DNA of 64,000 bases from an uncultured Afifella sp. (GCA_947259045.1 CAMYKZ010000025.1:52377-116376); one strand, 5' to 3'; numbered from the stretch's first letter, positions 1 through 11,583 are shown. The notes: generated by a model from the letters alone, not told the origin. Program-made: numbers and translations.

Positions 1-1104
1 GTCAAGAATTTCGCGGTCGAAGATATTTCGCTGACGGGCCTTGAGATCGGCTTCCAGGAATCGATCCGTGAAATTCCCGGCTTTCTGGCTTTCCTGGCCG
101 TCTATATGCTGTTCGTCATGCGTGAGCAGACCCTGGCGCTTGTCTCATTGGTTCTGCTCGGCGCAGGCGTCGCCATGACGGGTTATTTTCCGACCGCCAA
201 CGGTCTCTATGCAACGACATTCCTGATGTCGATCGGATTTCACTATTATGAAACGATGGCGCAAAGCCTGGCGCTGCAATGGCTGCCCAAGGCGGATGCG
301 CCACGCCTGATGGGACGCATCATGGCCGCAGCCGCCTTTGCGCAAATCATCGCTTTTGGCCTCGTCGCAATCACCTGGACCAGTTTCGACCTTGATTTCT
401 CCACAGTGTTTCTGGTGGCCGGCGCCTTCACGATGACGCTGGCGGTATGTCTGTGGTTCGCATTTCCGCATTTTCGCGAAGAGACCCCGCAGCGCCGGGA
501 ACTTGTACTGCGTAAACGCTATGGGCTCTATTACGCTCTCACGTTCATGGGGGGCGCGCGCCGGCAGATCTTTACGGTGTTTGCCTCCTTCATGATGGTT
601 GAGAAATTCGGCTACGAAGTTCACCAGGTTGCAAGCCTTTTCCTCGTGAACTGCCTTTTCAATATGTTTTTCGCATCGCGTATCGGCGGTCTGATCGGCC
701 GGTTTGGCGAACGCAATGCCCTGTGCGCGGAATATATCGGCCTGATTGCCGTTTTCACCGCTTATGCATTTGTCGAGAGCGCCCTGTTTGCGGCCGTGCT
801 CTATGTGATTGACCATGCCTTTTTTGCTTTGTCGATCGCCATGAAAACCTATTTCCAGAAGATTGCCGATCCGGCCGACATCGCCCCGACCGCAGGCGTG
901 GCTTTTACAATCAATCACATTGCGGCTGTCGGAATTCCGGCCGCATTCGGGTTCATATGGCTTGCATCACCGACGGTTGTATTCCTGATCGGCGCGGCGA
1001 TGGCGCTGGTTTCGCTGTTGCTCGCCATGCTGGTTCCGCGCCACCCGGTACCCGGCAAGGAATTTGCATGGCGTAACCGTTCAGACACAGTTCCGGCCGA
1101 ATAA
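1..1104 (+). CDS. MFS transporter, 5' end cut by window
   Basis: The frame is open from base 1, so the true start lies outside the window; about 367 residues are visible. The protein is almost entirely hydrophobic, with roughly ten predicted membrane helices separated by short charged loops, including a central basic loop (around bases 480-530) typical of the cytoplasmic loop between the two six-helix halves of major facilitator proteins. The substrate cannot be read from the sequence. It ends about 110 bases before the next start on the same strand, so co-transcription with the DUF922 lipoprotein is possible but not shown. MFS assignment is from the overall helix pattern rather than a diagnostic motif. 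Confidence 0.75.
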   Translation, partial: VKNFAVEDISLTGLEIGFQESIREIPGFLAFLAVYMLFVMREQTLALVSLVLLGAGVAMTGYFPTANGLYATTFLMSIGFHYYETMAQSLALQWLPKADAPRLMGRIMAAAAFAQIIAFGLVAITWTSFDLDFSTVFLVAGAFTMTLAVCLWFAFPHFREETPQRRELVLRKRYGLYYALTFMGGARRQIFTVFASFMMVEKFGYEVHQVASLFLVNCLFNMFFASRIGGLIGRFGERNALCAEYIGLIAVFTAYAFVESALFAAVLYVIDHAFFALSIAMKTYFQKIADPADIAPTAGVAFTINHIAAVGIPAAFGFIWLASPTVVFLIGAAMALVSLLLAMLVPRHPVPGKEFAWRNRSDTVPAE

Positions 1105-1217
1105 TCACAATCTGCGCACAAATGTCTGGATTTTTACAACCAATTGTTCATCAATGCAGGCGACCTTCCTCTCGGGTTTCAGGCTGGAAATCCAAACAAC
1201 AAGCAGGTGTCTTGGTT

Positions 1218-3247
<2,030 letters not shown>

Positions 3248-3330
3248 CTATGCACACCGCGCAATCTGTCAAGCATTACGGGTGCGAATTGTCAGCAGCG
3301 CCGGTAATTTCGTTGCCGGAGCTTCATCGC

Positions 3331-3604
3331 TCAGAGCGGCTTGACGCCGCCGTCTTCGGTCTTGATATAGGCAACGACATTCTCCACCGCTGACCGGATA
3401 ACCTGAATGTCCGCAGAATCGCCCTCTTCAAAATCGCTCAACCCGTTTCGCAGGGTTATCCGTCGCTTCAATCTGTCGCATCAACCGTTCAGCCTCGGTG
3501 ATGAACAACGACAGGATCTCCACTTCAAGATCCGGATCGTTCATCGTCTGGCGTTTCAGATGATGTTCATCAAGTATTGGCAGGTCGTTTGCTGTCTCAA
3601 CCAC
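3331..3604 (-). pseudogene. Hpt (histidine phosphotransfer) gene, internal deletion and frameshift
   Basis: Reading from a GTG at 3604, the first frame gives about 58 residues that match the N-terminal helices of a small alphaproteobacterial Hpt protein (H-L-K-R-Q-T-M then V-E-I-L-S-L-F) and stops at 3428. The adjacent frame then continues to 3331 with a C-terminal Hpt-like helix (S-A-V-E-N-V-V-A-Y-I-K). The helix that should carry the phospho-accepting His (H-x-L-K-G type) is absent between the halves. About 20 codons seem to be missing, in a number that shifts the frame. An AGGAG lies about 11 bases upstream of the GTG. The product cannot relay phosphate. A sequencing or assembly fault is the alternative. 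Confidence 0.7.
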
Positions 3605-3950
3605 TGTTCAAGTTTCTCCTGTAATGGTCCGCATGCCTGACATTAACGGCTGGCCCATTGCTAAAATACCACAGCGCACGAAAAAATCGAAAATTCTGGT
3701 GAGCGTTGCGGTTAAGGGCGCTTTTTTGCTTCCAACACAAAGAGGCCGCCTTTACACTATAAGCGGGCAATGGGGAGGCAGCTGGTCAGGCGATCGGTTG
3801 ATGGTATGTCGAATCTCCGGTGGCGGGCCGGGTTGAAAACTATCCACAATCTCAATCTTTCGTTCTTGTCAGCAACGATGCGCCGGGCGCGCGGGGCCTT
3901 GTCTGGTGGCTCGGTTAGTGAATTGGAAAACAGCTCGCCGTGAATGATAG
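3605..3950. other. Intergenic region upstream of the growth-pole-type gene
   Basis: About 350 bases with no convincing gene on either strand. The region lies between the divergent Hpt remnant and the large coiled-coil protein gene and should hold promoters for both. An A-rich then T-rich stretch occurs near 3680-3730. I could not define a promoter with confidence. Confidence 0.4.
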
Positions 3951-6900
3951 ATGCGTATGGGCATCGGAACGAGTACAATGGGTAAAATGCCAAAATCAGA
4001 TGCAACCGAAGCTGCCTTGTCAGCCGTAGAAGAAGCATTGCGGATCGATTTCGGAACCCCCGATCTTTCTGCTGAAACCGAAACAGTTCCGAGCGAGAGC
4101 GTCTCAGACGCCCAGAACGATGAGACCGGAATACCGGACCAGCCGGAAGAACAGGCCCGTTCGAAGGCCGAAACGGCAAGCGAACGCCGGGCTGAACGCC
4201 GGGCGGCACGCGCGGAAAAGGCAGCTTCAAAATCCGCTGAAGCTTCAACCGACAGATCCCGTTCCCGCAAAGCGGCCAATGACGATGTGCGTTCGATCGG
4301 CAATCTGCTTTACGGGCTGCAGAAGCGCCCTTCGGCAGCGCCATTCTGGACTGCATTCATTCTGTCAATCGTCTGGGTAGGCCTTGGCCTTGCTTTCGGC
4401 GCAAGCCTCTGGGCCGATGACGTGGCGGCAATCTCGTCCGCTGATCAGTTACGCGACGCCCCGCACCTGATTGCACTTGCCATCTCAATCTGTGTTCCCG
4501 TTGTCCTGTTCTGGGTGATGGCGCTTCTGATCTGGCGCAGCCAGGAAATGCGGATTGTCTCACGCACGATGACCGAAGTGGCCATGCGCCTGGCCGAGCC
4601 GGAGAATATCGCCAAGGAATCGGTTGTGACGGTCGGACAGGCGATCCGCCGCGAAGTCGCTGCAATGGGAGATGGCATCGAACGGGCCCTGGCCCGCGCC
4701 AGCGAACTCGAGGTTCTGGTGCACAACGAGGTCACATCGCTTGAGCGCTCCTATACCGACAATGAGCACAGGGTCCGCCGGTTGCTGGACGAACTGGTGA
4801 ATGAGCGTGAATCCATCATCAATAATGCAGATCGCGTTCGCCAGGCAATTCAGGGCAGCCACTCCAATCTCGTCGGCGACCTGAGCCAGACATCCGAGCA
4901 GATCAGCGAAACTGCGCAGAAGGCCGCACAGAAACTTGCCGAGGCCCTGAAGGAGCATGGCGATACGATCACGATTTCCATGCGCGACACCGGTGAACAG
5001 ATTGCCGGGGCGGTTGCCACACAGACAAGCGGCCTGTTCACGCAGCTGAACGAAATCAATGCTGAACTCGCCGAGACCATTGCCACCCGTGGCGATGATC
5101 TGGTTGAGCGTCTTTCAACCACCAATACGAATATCGGCGATACGCTGGCTGAACATGGCGAGGGTCTGATCGGCCGCATTACCGAGACCGGCGAGAAGCT
5201 GACCGGGGAAATCGCCAACAGAAGCGAAAACGCTCTCGCTCACCTATCGCAGGCGAGCGAGGAAATCGGTTCGATGCTGGGCAGCACGAGCTCCCAGATC
5301 ACCAGCGAACTTGACGCGGCGCAGGCGCGACTCGGGCAAACGCTGGGCGAAAAATCGGCATCGCTTCTGAAAGGTTTGCACAGCGCAGGCGAACGGATCG
5401 AAGCCGCTGTTTCCGTAGACGGAAATGATCTGCTGGAACGCCTGAACGAACAGGGCGGCGCATTTATCGGCAAACTGGACGAAAGGTCGGAAGGGCTGCT
5501 CAACCGGCTGAACCAGCAGTCTGAGGGACTGATTGGAAATCTGAATGAGAAATCTGAAGATCTGATCGGCAAATTGTCGGAGTCCGGGGCGCAGATTGTC
5601 GGACGCCTGTCCGATGACAGCAGCGATCTGGTCAGCCAGCTCGACAGTCGTGGCAACAGCCTGGTCGACAGGCTTGCAAACCAGGCATCGAACTATGTCG
5701 AGCAGCTCAATCTGCATGGTGAAGAACTGACCGCAAGGCTTGACAGCAAGACCGGCGATGTTGCCGAACGCCTGATCGGCAAGGCCGATGATGCGACCGC
5801 CCGCATCGAGCGGGCGACCGACATTGTCAATCAGACGCTTGCAGAGCGGACAAAGGGCGTCATCGAACAGCTCAGCGAGACCGGCCAGAGCGTGTCGCGT
5901 TCCATGCTGGAAGGGTTGGAAGACGCCAGGCTCGGCATCACGTCGGCTGGAGACAGTCTGACTGCAGATCTTTCCGCTGCTACAGAAAAGGTCCAGTCAA
6001 CCGGGCTGAGCACAGCAGAGCTTCTGAGTGAAACCGGCGACAATATCACCCGCAAGATCAGCGAAGAAGCCGCATCCGTCCAGTCGGCGATGGCGAATGC
6101 CGGTGATATCATGCAGTCCGCCGGACAAAACGTATCTTCGCTTCTGGGCAAGGAACTGTCCGACATCGAAGCCGTTCTGGGCAAGGCCGGTGAAGACGCC
6201 AGCCTGCGTCTGGCGGATCAGGGCGAGACGATCCGTGCCAATATCGAAACCGGCCTGGCGCAGATGTCCAGCCTGATCTCCACAGAGGGCGGGCAGCTTG
6301 CAGCAAGCCTTGGTGAACGCAACGAAGCTCTCGGCAGCCTGATTGATACCCGGATTTCGCAGATGGGTGAAACGATCGATACGCATCTTGGCGGCTTCGA
6401 CACCCGTATCATGCGCAGCGCGGAAGATGTTGCCGTTCGTCTCGCCTCTTCGGCAGATGCGGTGGAAACGGCTGTTGCCGGCCGGCTGGCCGGTTTCGAG
6501 GATCGGTTCACCTCGCGGATATCGGAGGTTGGCGAAAACTTCACCACCAAAGCGGACGGGCTCAGCGAAACGCTGGAAGACAGACTGTCGCGGATCAATA
6601 CGGCTCTTGACACACGCGCCCGTCAGATCAGCGAAACCCTTGTCGCCCGCACGCGCGACATTGCAACGGCGTTTCAGGACGGCCAGGGCGACATGACATC
6701 TGCCCTTGACGAACGTCTGCTTCAGCTGGGCGATACCATGACGAACCGGACGACGGAACTGACGGAATCGATCGCCAACCGGATGATCGAGATCAACCAT
6801 GGCTTTGGCGAACGCCTGATCACTGTCGAACGGTCCTTCGCAGACCGGGCGAATTCGCTTGAAGCGGTTCTCAATGTCACCAACAGCACACTGAGCGAGC

Positions 6901-8999
6901 GCACCGAAACATTGAACACGATGCTGACTGCGCGCCAGTCCGAGCTGGCCGGCCTGCTGGATACCACCAGCAGCACACTCGTCAACACAATCCAGGCGCG
7001 CGGCAGCGCGGTTATTGCCGGCATCGAGGAACAGGGACAGGCATTCATCAGCAGTGTCGAAGGCCGCGGCAATGCGCTGGTTGAAGCGATCAGCAATGAG
7101 AGCCAGACAGCCAGCCAGCAGCTTGATGAAAGCGGACGCAAGCTCGTGACTGTCCTGAACGAACGCACCAGCGGAATCGTCGAGCAGGTTTCTGCAACAA
7201 ATGACAAGGTCCGTGACGAGATCCAGACCATGCTCAGCAGGCTCGACGGCACGAACGAGCAGGTTCAGACGATCCTGATATCGGCCGGCGAACAGCTGGG
7301 ATCTATCGAAGCGAGATTGTCCGACCAGTCGCAGACCCTGCGCGAAGCTCTCGATGCTGCGGCTCGCGATACCGGGACGTCGACGACAATCCTGACGGAC
7401 CAGATCAAAACCCTGCGCGACGTATCCACACATGTGCTTCGCGACATCAGTTCTATTGCCGGCCAGTTCGAAAGCCAGACAGCGTCTCTTTCCGGCGCCA
7501 ATGCGAACCTTGTGGAAACCAATCTGGTTGTCGAACAAAACCTCTCCGACCGCCAGGAGGCGCTTGGGTCGATCGCAGAAGGACTGGCAACCAACGCCCA
7601 GGCGGTTGAAGAACGCCTGAGCAGCCTGACCATGATTTTGTCGGAGACGTTGAACACTGCCGAGCAGCGGGTCGCGTCGCTCAGCGAGGCGCTGGCGCAG
7701 CGCACCGAGGATTCCACCCGGTCAGCGACCAATATGCTGGAATCGACAATCACATCAGCCGATGAACGGGTCGGAGCAATCAGCGAAGCGCTTGGCCGTC
7801 GCGCGGAAGATGCCGCCCGATCGGCAATCGGTCAGTTTGAAACCATGCGGCTTGCCGCCGCCGCAGAGGGCAAACGCGCAGTGGAAAGTGTTGAAGCCGC
7901 CCGCGCCGAGCTGGAAGAACAGCTGAATAACGCCAGCAGCCGGACCGACGAGACAGTCCGCACAACGGCACACAGACTGGTGGAAGAGATTACCAGAGCC
8001 GTTGGCGAAGCCACCACGCGATTTGGCGAAACCGCCGAAGACATGCGCAAGGCAGCCTGGGATCTGCAGAAAGAACTCGACGATACAAGAGGCGAATTGC
8101 GCCGCGGGGTCCTCGACATGCCAGAAGAGGCTCGCGAAACCACCTCCGCAATGCGCAGGGCTATTGCAGAACAGATCGAAGCCATCAATGAATTGTCCGG
8201 CCTCGTCGCCCGCTACGCGCCTGATTTTGATACCATGCCCTCTATCACGCAAAATGCACCGGAAACACGCAAGCTTGCAGCCGTTGCGCCGCCTGAACCG
8301 GTTCGGGAGATCGCCAAGCCGCCGGCGGAACCGGACCTGAGAAACATGGAAAACGAAACACCTGTTCGCCTCGCCAGTTCGGCAGGACGTCCGGCGCGCA
8401 GCGAGCGGGTTGTGCCGGAGCCGGAGGCATCCGTGCCGGCGCGTGCCCCGCGCCGTGCTGCGGTTGCCGAAGCAGTTGAATTCGATCGGCAGAAACCGGC
8501 GCCAGCGCCGCGTTCCGGCTCGGGCGAAGCCCGTGGCTGGGTTGCCGACCTTTTGCGCCGGGCATCGACCGACGACGAAGAGGGTGAACAGTTGAAGGGC
8601 GCCAACAATGCGGCGGCTGAGCCGGCTCCAACCGGCGATCGCCGGTCGCCTTCCCAGGTCGTCGATTCGCTGAATTCACTTTCCGTCGACATTGCCCGGG
8701 CTATCGATCACGAGGCCTCTGTCGAACTTTGGGACCGTTACAAGAAGGGTGAGCGCAATGTCTTTACCCGCCGGCTCTACACTCTTCAGGGACAAAAGAC
8801 ATTCGATGAAATCCGCCGCAAATATGAGCGCGACAACGATTTCCAGAACGCCGTCGACCAGTATATTGACGATTTCGAACGTCTGCTCAAACAGGTCTCC
8901 CTGAATGACGACGACCAGATGATGTCGCAGATGTACCTGACGTCGGACACCGGCAAGGTCTATACGATGCTCGCTCACGCAGCCGGACGACTGAGTTAA
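3951..8999 (+). CDS. Giant hendecad-repeat membrane protein, Growth Pole Ring (GPR/RgsE)-like
   Basis: This 1682-residue protein has, in order: an acidic then Arg/Lys/Ala-rich cytoplasmic N terminus (1-125); two membrane helices near 130-154 and 172-196; a long helical region (about 220-1420) rich in Gln, Glu, Ser and Thr with 11-residue periodicity; a Pro/Ala linker (about 1440-1550); and a compact C-terminal domain (about 1560-1682). The layout matches large Hyphomicrobiales proteins noted for apolipoprotein-like repeats, exemplified by Agrobacterium GPR and Sinorhizobium RgsE, which form a ring at the growing pole. It is shorter than the roughly 2100 residues I recall for GPR. Starts at 3978 or 3984 are also possible, as no strong ribosome site separates them. 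A strong terminator follows. Family confident, GPR role inferred. Confidence 0.75.
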   Translation: MRMGIGTSTMGKMPKSDATEAALSAVEEALRIDFGTPDLSAETETVPSESVSDAQNDETGIPDQPEEQARSKAETASERRAERRAARAEKAASKSAEASTDRSRSRKAANDDVRSIGNLLYGLQKRPSAAPFWTAFILSIVWVGLGLAFGASLWADDVAAISSADQLRDAPHLIALAISICVPVVLFWVMALLIWRSQEMRIVSRTMTEVAMRLAEPENIAKESVVTVGQAIRREVAAMGDGIERALARASELEVLVHNEVTSLERSYTDNEHRVRRLLDELVNERESIINNADRVRQAIQGSHSNLVGDLSQTSEQISETAQKAAQKLAEALKEHGDTITISMRDTGEQIAGAVATQTSGLFTQLNEINAELAETIATRGDDLVERLSTTNTNIGDTLAEHGEGLIGRITETGEKLTGEIANRSENALAHLSQASEEIGSMLGSTSSQITSELDAAQARLGQTLGEKSASLLKGLHSAGERIEAAVSVDGNDLLERLNEQGGAFIGKLDERSEGLLNRLNQQSEGLIGNLNEKSEDLIGKLSESGAQIVGRLSDDSSDLVSQLDSRGNSLVDRLANQASNYVEQLNLHGEELTARLDSKTGDVAERLIGKADDATARIERATDIVNQTLAERTKGVIEQLSETGQSVSRSMLEGLEDARLGITSAGDSLTADLSAATEKVQSTGLSTAELLSETGDNITRKISEEAASVQSAMANAGDIMQSAGQNVSSLLGKELSDIEAVLGKAGEDASLRLADQGETIRANIETGLAQMSSLISTEGGQLAASLGERNEALGSLIDTRISQMGETIDTHLGGFDTRIMRSAEDVAVRLASSADAVETAVAGRLAGFEDRFTSRISEVGENFTTKADGLSETLEDRLSRINTALDTRARQISETLVARTRDIATAFQDGQGDMTSALDERLLQLGDTMTNRTTELTESIANRMIEINHGFGERLITVERSFADRANSLEAVLNVTNSTLSERTETLNTMLTARQSELAGLLDTTSSTLVNTIQARGSAVIAGIEEQGQAFISSVEGRGNALVEAISNESQTASQQLDESGRKLVTVLNERTSGIVEQVSATNDKVRDEIQTMLSRLDGTNEQVQTILISAGEQLGSIEARLSDQSQTLREALDAAARDTGTSTTILTDQIKTLRDVSTHVLRDISSIAGQFESQTASLSGANANLVETNLVVEQNLSDRQEALGSIAEGLATNAQAVEERLSSLTMILSETLNTAEQRVASLSEALAQRTEDSTRSATNMLESTITSADERVGAISEALGRRAEDAARSAIGQFETMRLAAAAEGKRAVESVEAARAELEEQLNNASSRTDETVRTTAHRLVEEITRAVGEATTRFGETAEDMRKAAWDLQKELDDTRGELRRGVLDMPEEARETTSAMRRAIAEQIEAINELSGLVARYAPDFDTMPSITQNAPETRKLAAVAPPEPVREIAKPPAEPDLRNMENETPVRLASSAGRPARSERVVPEPEASVPARAPRRAAVAEAVEFDRQKPAPAPRSGSGEARGWVADLLRRASTDDEEGEQLKGANNAAAEPAPTGDRRSPSQVVDSLNSLSVDIARAIDHEASVELWDRYKKGERNVFTRRLYTLQGQKTFDEIRRKYERDNDFQNAVDQYIDDFERLLKQVSLNDDDQMMSQMYLTSDTGKVYTMLAHAAGRLS
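5430..5792 (+). repeat. Eleven consecutive 11-residue (hendecad) repeats within the GPR-like protein
   Basis: Residues 494-614 divide without gaps into eleven units of 11 residues, each beginning with two apolar residues and a third at position 5, for example L-L-E-R-L-N-E-Q-G-G-A, F-I-G-K-L-D-E-R-S-E-G and L-L-N-R-L-N-Q-Q-S-E-G. The DNA period is 33 bases but the units have diverged at third positions, so this is an old protein repeat and not a recent DNA duplication. Confidence 0.9.
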
Positions 9000-9016
9000 A
9001 CCTTCCAAATCTTCCA

Positions 9017-9057
9017 GACACAAAAAGGGCAGCCACGCGGGCTGCCCTTTTTGTGTC
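9017..9057. terminator. Rho-independent terminator, bidirectional
   Basis: An exact 18-base inverted repeat (9017-9034 and 9040-9057) with a 5-base loop. The core is GGGCAGCC/GGCTGCCC flanked by A-runs on the left and T-runs on the right, so it can end transcription of the large + strand gene (stop at 8999) and also of the Mla operon arriving on the minus strand (stop at 9079). Confidence 0.92.
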
Positions 9058-9078
9058 TTTGCCATTGAACGAAGGTTT

Positions 9079-9699
9079 TCAGATCCGGCTCAGCACCCAG
9101 CGGGTAATCTCGCCAAAAGCCTCGTCCATCGCTGCATCCAGCGCTGCGACGTAATCATTGTTGCTGCTGCCCGATACCGGCGCCCGCGTGTTGACGATAT
9201 TGGTTGCCCGCACCTGCCCGTTACGGTCATTCATCAATTTCACGCTGAACGAGACGACGGCCTCGCCATTGGATATTTCGAAAGACCGGACATCGATCAC
9301 AATCTGATAGTCGATCAGCAGCCCCTGCCCCGGAATGCCGACCGCCTTGACCCGTCCGGTATTCTGCAAAGTCTCCATCAATCGGGCCTGCAGCAATCGT
9401 GGCAACCGGTCGCTCCAGACCGCGCCGCCAAGATAGGCATATTCAATGTCCGATGGCCGCGCAGCAATCCTGTCCGTGTCGAGCGATTTCAGTGCACCGG
9501 GCTCCGGCACAAGGATCTGCAGCCGTGTCGCGGATCGCGTGTTCACAGTCAGCGGCGCAGACAGGTCATAAATGGCATCCGGCGTCTTCGGAATAATCGA
9601 CGCGCAGCCGCTGACCCCCAGCGCCATAATCCCGATACAGCAAACCCTGGCTGCATCCCGATACGCCGCTCTCCGACGTTTGTTCATTCCTTTGCGCAC
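9079..9699 (-). CDS. Mla/Pqi-type ABC transport auxiliary lipoprotein
   Basis: A 206-residue lipoprotein of the ABC-type transport auxiliary family (PqiC-like, formerly DUF330). A basic N terminus and hydrophobic stretch end in a lipobox G-V-S-G-C with Cys32, so the mature protein is probably lipid-anchored in the periplasm. The mature part contains the usual features, including a Y-L-G-G-A-V-W-S-D-R-L segment followed by an amphipathic helix. It is the last gene of the operon, 11 bases after the MCE gene. Such lipoproteins accompany MCE lipid transporters, probably connecting them to the outer membrane. Several starts (M1, M5) are possible. Confidence 0.82.
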   Translation of the reverse strand: MRKGMNKRRRAAYRDAARVCCIGIMALGVSGCASIIPKTPDAIYDLSAPLTVNTRSATRLQILVPEPGALKSLDTDRIAARPSDIEYAYLGGAVWSDRLPRLLQARLMETLQNTGRVKAVGIPGQGLLIDYQIVIDVRSFEISNGEAVVSFSVKLMNDRNGQVRATNIVNTRAPVSGSSNNDYVAALDAAMDEAFGEITRWVLSRI

Positions 9700-9710
9700 C
9701 CGGTCGCCCC

Positions 9711-11579
9711 CTATCGCCTTTGACCGCCACGATATTGCGGAACTCTGTCAGCCCCGAACAGCACCTGACTTGGATTGCGGTCCAGGTTCGAAATCAGCCG
9801 GTCAAGCCGTGAAACGGCCTGACGCCCCTGTTGAACGAAAGCCTGCAGGTCGCGCAATCCCTGATTGGTAAACCTGTTGACACCGCCGCCAATGGAATCC
9901 GCCTGGCGGCTGAACGTATCGGCCGCCACCTTGATGGATTTCAGCGTCGCCCTTGCATCAGCAACCAGCCCTTCCCCGTCCTCGCCGCCAGCCATTCCAT
10001 CAATCTTGGCAAGCAGGCTGTTGGCCTGCTCCGACACGCTTTTGATGTTCGCTACAATGGCGTCGATGTCCTTGCTGGAATTCCCCAGTGCGGTGGTGAA
10101 CTGATGGACATTGTCGATCGACTGATTGATCTTCGCGACATCAACCGACGTCAGGATTTCTTCGGTTTTCTTGCCGATCTCAGGAAGCCTTGCGGTAAAC
10201 TCCGTGGCATTTTCCAGGTTCGTGGACAGTGAGGTGATGACGCTGTCGATTTCCGCGCGCCGCGCCGTCAGCGTGTTGGACAGGCTGGTGATCCCGTCAA
10301 CCGTCTGGCTGACCTTCTCCGGGTCGATGGCGGCCAGGATTGTTTCGCCCTGTTTCGCCAGTTCTTCCACATTGCCGGATGCACGCGAAATTGAATCCAG
10401 CGTCTGTGACACTTTCTCCGGGTCGACGGCTGCTAATATTCCGTCGAGTTTTTTCGAGGCTTTTGCGACATCCTCGCTAGTCTGCTTGACGACCGCGGGG
10501 TCAACTGCCGCCAGAAGCGTTTCGCCACGCTCCATCAGTCCGTCAAACCGTCCGGACGCGCTTGCGACATTGTCCACCGTCTGGCCGACCTTCTTCGGAT
10601 CAACCTCGGCCAGGATTGCTTCGCCCTGTTTTACAAAGCGTTCTATTTCACCGGCAACCTTGCTCACCGCATCGACGGTATTGCGTACTTTTTCCGGGTC
10701 CACAGCTGCGAGGATCTCCTCGCCACGGCCTACCAGCCCGTCGACACGCCCAGCGGCGCTGGAGATTTTTTCCACCGTTTCCTTCAACAATGACGGCTCA
10801 ACGGCAGCCAGAATTGTCTCGCTGCGTTCCATAAGAGCGTCCAGGCGCGCAGACGCACTGGCGATATTGTTGATGGTTTCCTTCACTTTCGCCGAATCGA
10901 CATCGCCCAGCAGGGTCTCTGCCCGGGCGACAACGCCCTTCAACTGTCCGGAAATATCGGCAATCGCATCGGCAGCACCGGAAATCGATTTGAGGAACGT
11001 CGAGATCTCGTCGGAATTCTGCGCCAATGCATCGGTGAACTGCTCCACATTGCCGAGTGTCTTGGCAACTGCCGGCGAATTTTCCGTCACCAGCTCTTCG
11101 ATGGTTTTGAGTGTCGTATCGGCGCGGCCCAAAATCTGACGCGCGCCGGCCATGAGATCCTCAAATGCCGACTTCTTGGCTTCCATCCAGGCTTTGCCGG
11201 AACCGTCCAAAAGCCGCTCCGACGCCAGGGTTCCGCCGGAAATATCAACATAGGCGATGCCGGTGATGCCCTGATACCCCAGTGACACCGTCGAGTCTCT
11301 TTTGATCGGCGTGTCGCTGTTTACCGACAGGGTTGCCAGCACCTGGCTGGGGTTGTTTGAATTGAACTGAAGCTTGCGGACGTCACCGACCGGAATTCCG
11401 TTGAAAAATACCGAGCTGCCAACGTCCAGTCCGGCGACGGGACCGGAAAAGATGACGACGAGCTTCTCTTTCGCGACGCCCCGGCCGTCACTTGCCAGCC
11501 AGAATATGAACCCGAATGCGAAGACCAGAACCGCCAGGGTGAATATGCCGATGATGGCTGTATTCGATTTTGTTTCCAT
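9711..11579 (-). CDS. mlaD: MCE-domain lipid transport protein (MlaD family) with long repeat region
   Basis: Starting at the ATG at 11579, just 5 bases after the ATPase gene, the protein has 622 residues. It has one N-terminal membrane anchor (about 7-29), an MCE domain (about 37-115, containing G-L-D-V-G-S-S-V-F-F-N-G-I-P-V-G), then a long helical region of 33-residue repeats (224-445) and a further coiled coil to about 600. E. coli MlaD is about 183 residues, so the tail is greatly extended; long MCE tails are known to form periplasmic tubes in PqiB, LetB and mycobacterial Mce proteins. It should be the hexameric periplasmic subunit of a phospholipid ABC transporter and may itself span much of the periplasm. 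Confidence 0.9.
   Translation of the reverse strand: METKSNTAIIGIFTLAVLVFAFGFIFWLASDGRGVAKEKLVVIFSGPVAGLDVGSSVFFNGIPVGDVRKLQFNSNNPSQVLATLSVNSDTPIKRDSTVSLGYQGITGIAYVDISGGTLASERLLDGSGKAWMEAKKSAFEDLMAGARQILGRADTTLKTIEELVTENSPAVAKTLGNVEQFTDALAQNSDEISTFLKSISGAADAIADISGQLKGVVARAETLLGDVDSAKVKETINNIASASARLDALMERSETILAAVEPSLLKETVEKISSAAGRVDGLVGRGEEILAAVDPEKVRNTVDAVSKVAGEIERFVKQGEAILAEVDPKKVGQTVDNVASASGRFDGLMERGETLLAAVDPAVVKQTSEDVAKASKKLDGILAAVDPEKVSQTLDSISRASGNVEELAKQGETILAAIDPEKVSQTVDGITSLSNTLTARRAEIDSVITSLSTNLENATEFTARLPEIGKKTEEILTSVDVAKINQSIDNVHQFTTALGNSSKDIDAIVANIKSVSEQANSLLAKIDGMAGGEDGEGLVADARATLKSIKVAADTFSRQADSIGGGVNRFTNQGLRDLQAFVQQGRQAVSRLDRLISNLDRNPSQVLFGADRVPQYRGGQRR
10245..10910 (-). repeat. 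33-residue repeats in the MCE protein tail
   Basis: Residues 224-445 consist of about seven units built on a pattern of L-A-A-V-D-P-E-K-V-x-x-T-V, a small-residue helix and a G-E-x-I end. Units one to four are exactly 33 residues, the fifth is 26, the sixth is 33 and the last is cut off. The 99-base period is visible in the DNA as recurring GTCGA-TGG-GC type blocks. The 33 residues equal three 11-residue turns, as in a right-handed or straight coiled coil. Confidence 0.88.
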
Positions 11580-11583
11580 CACA

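Noticed and set aside
3624..3836. A 70-codon + strand frame upstream of the GPR-like gene
   Set aside because: No ribosome site, composition unlike a protein, and it lies in the presumed promoter region.
5997..7538. 513-codon open frame on the minus strand within the GPR-like gene
   Set aside because: It lies inside the repeat region of the large + strand protein and mirrors the periodicity of that gene; no recognisable domain or ribosome site.
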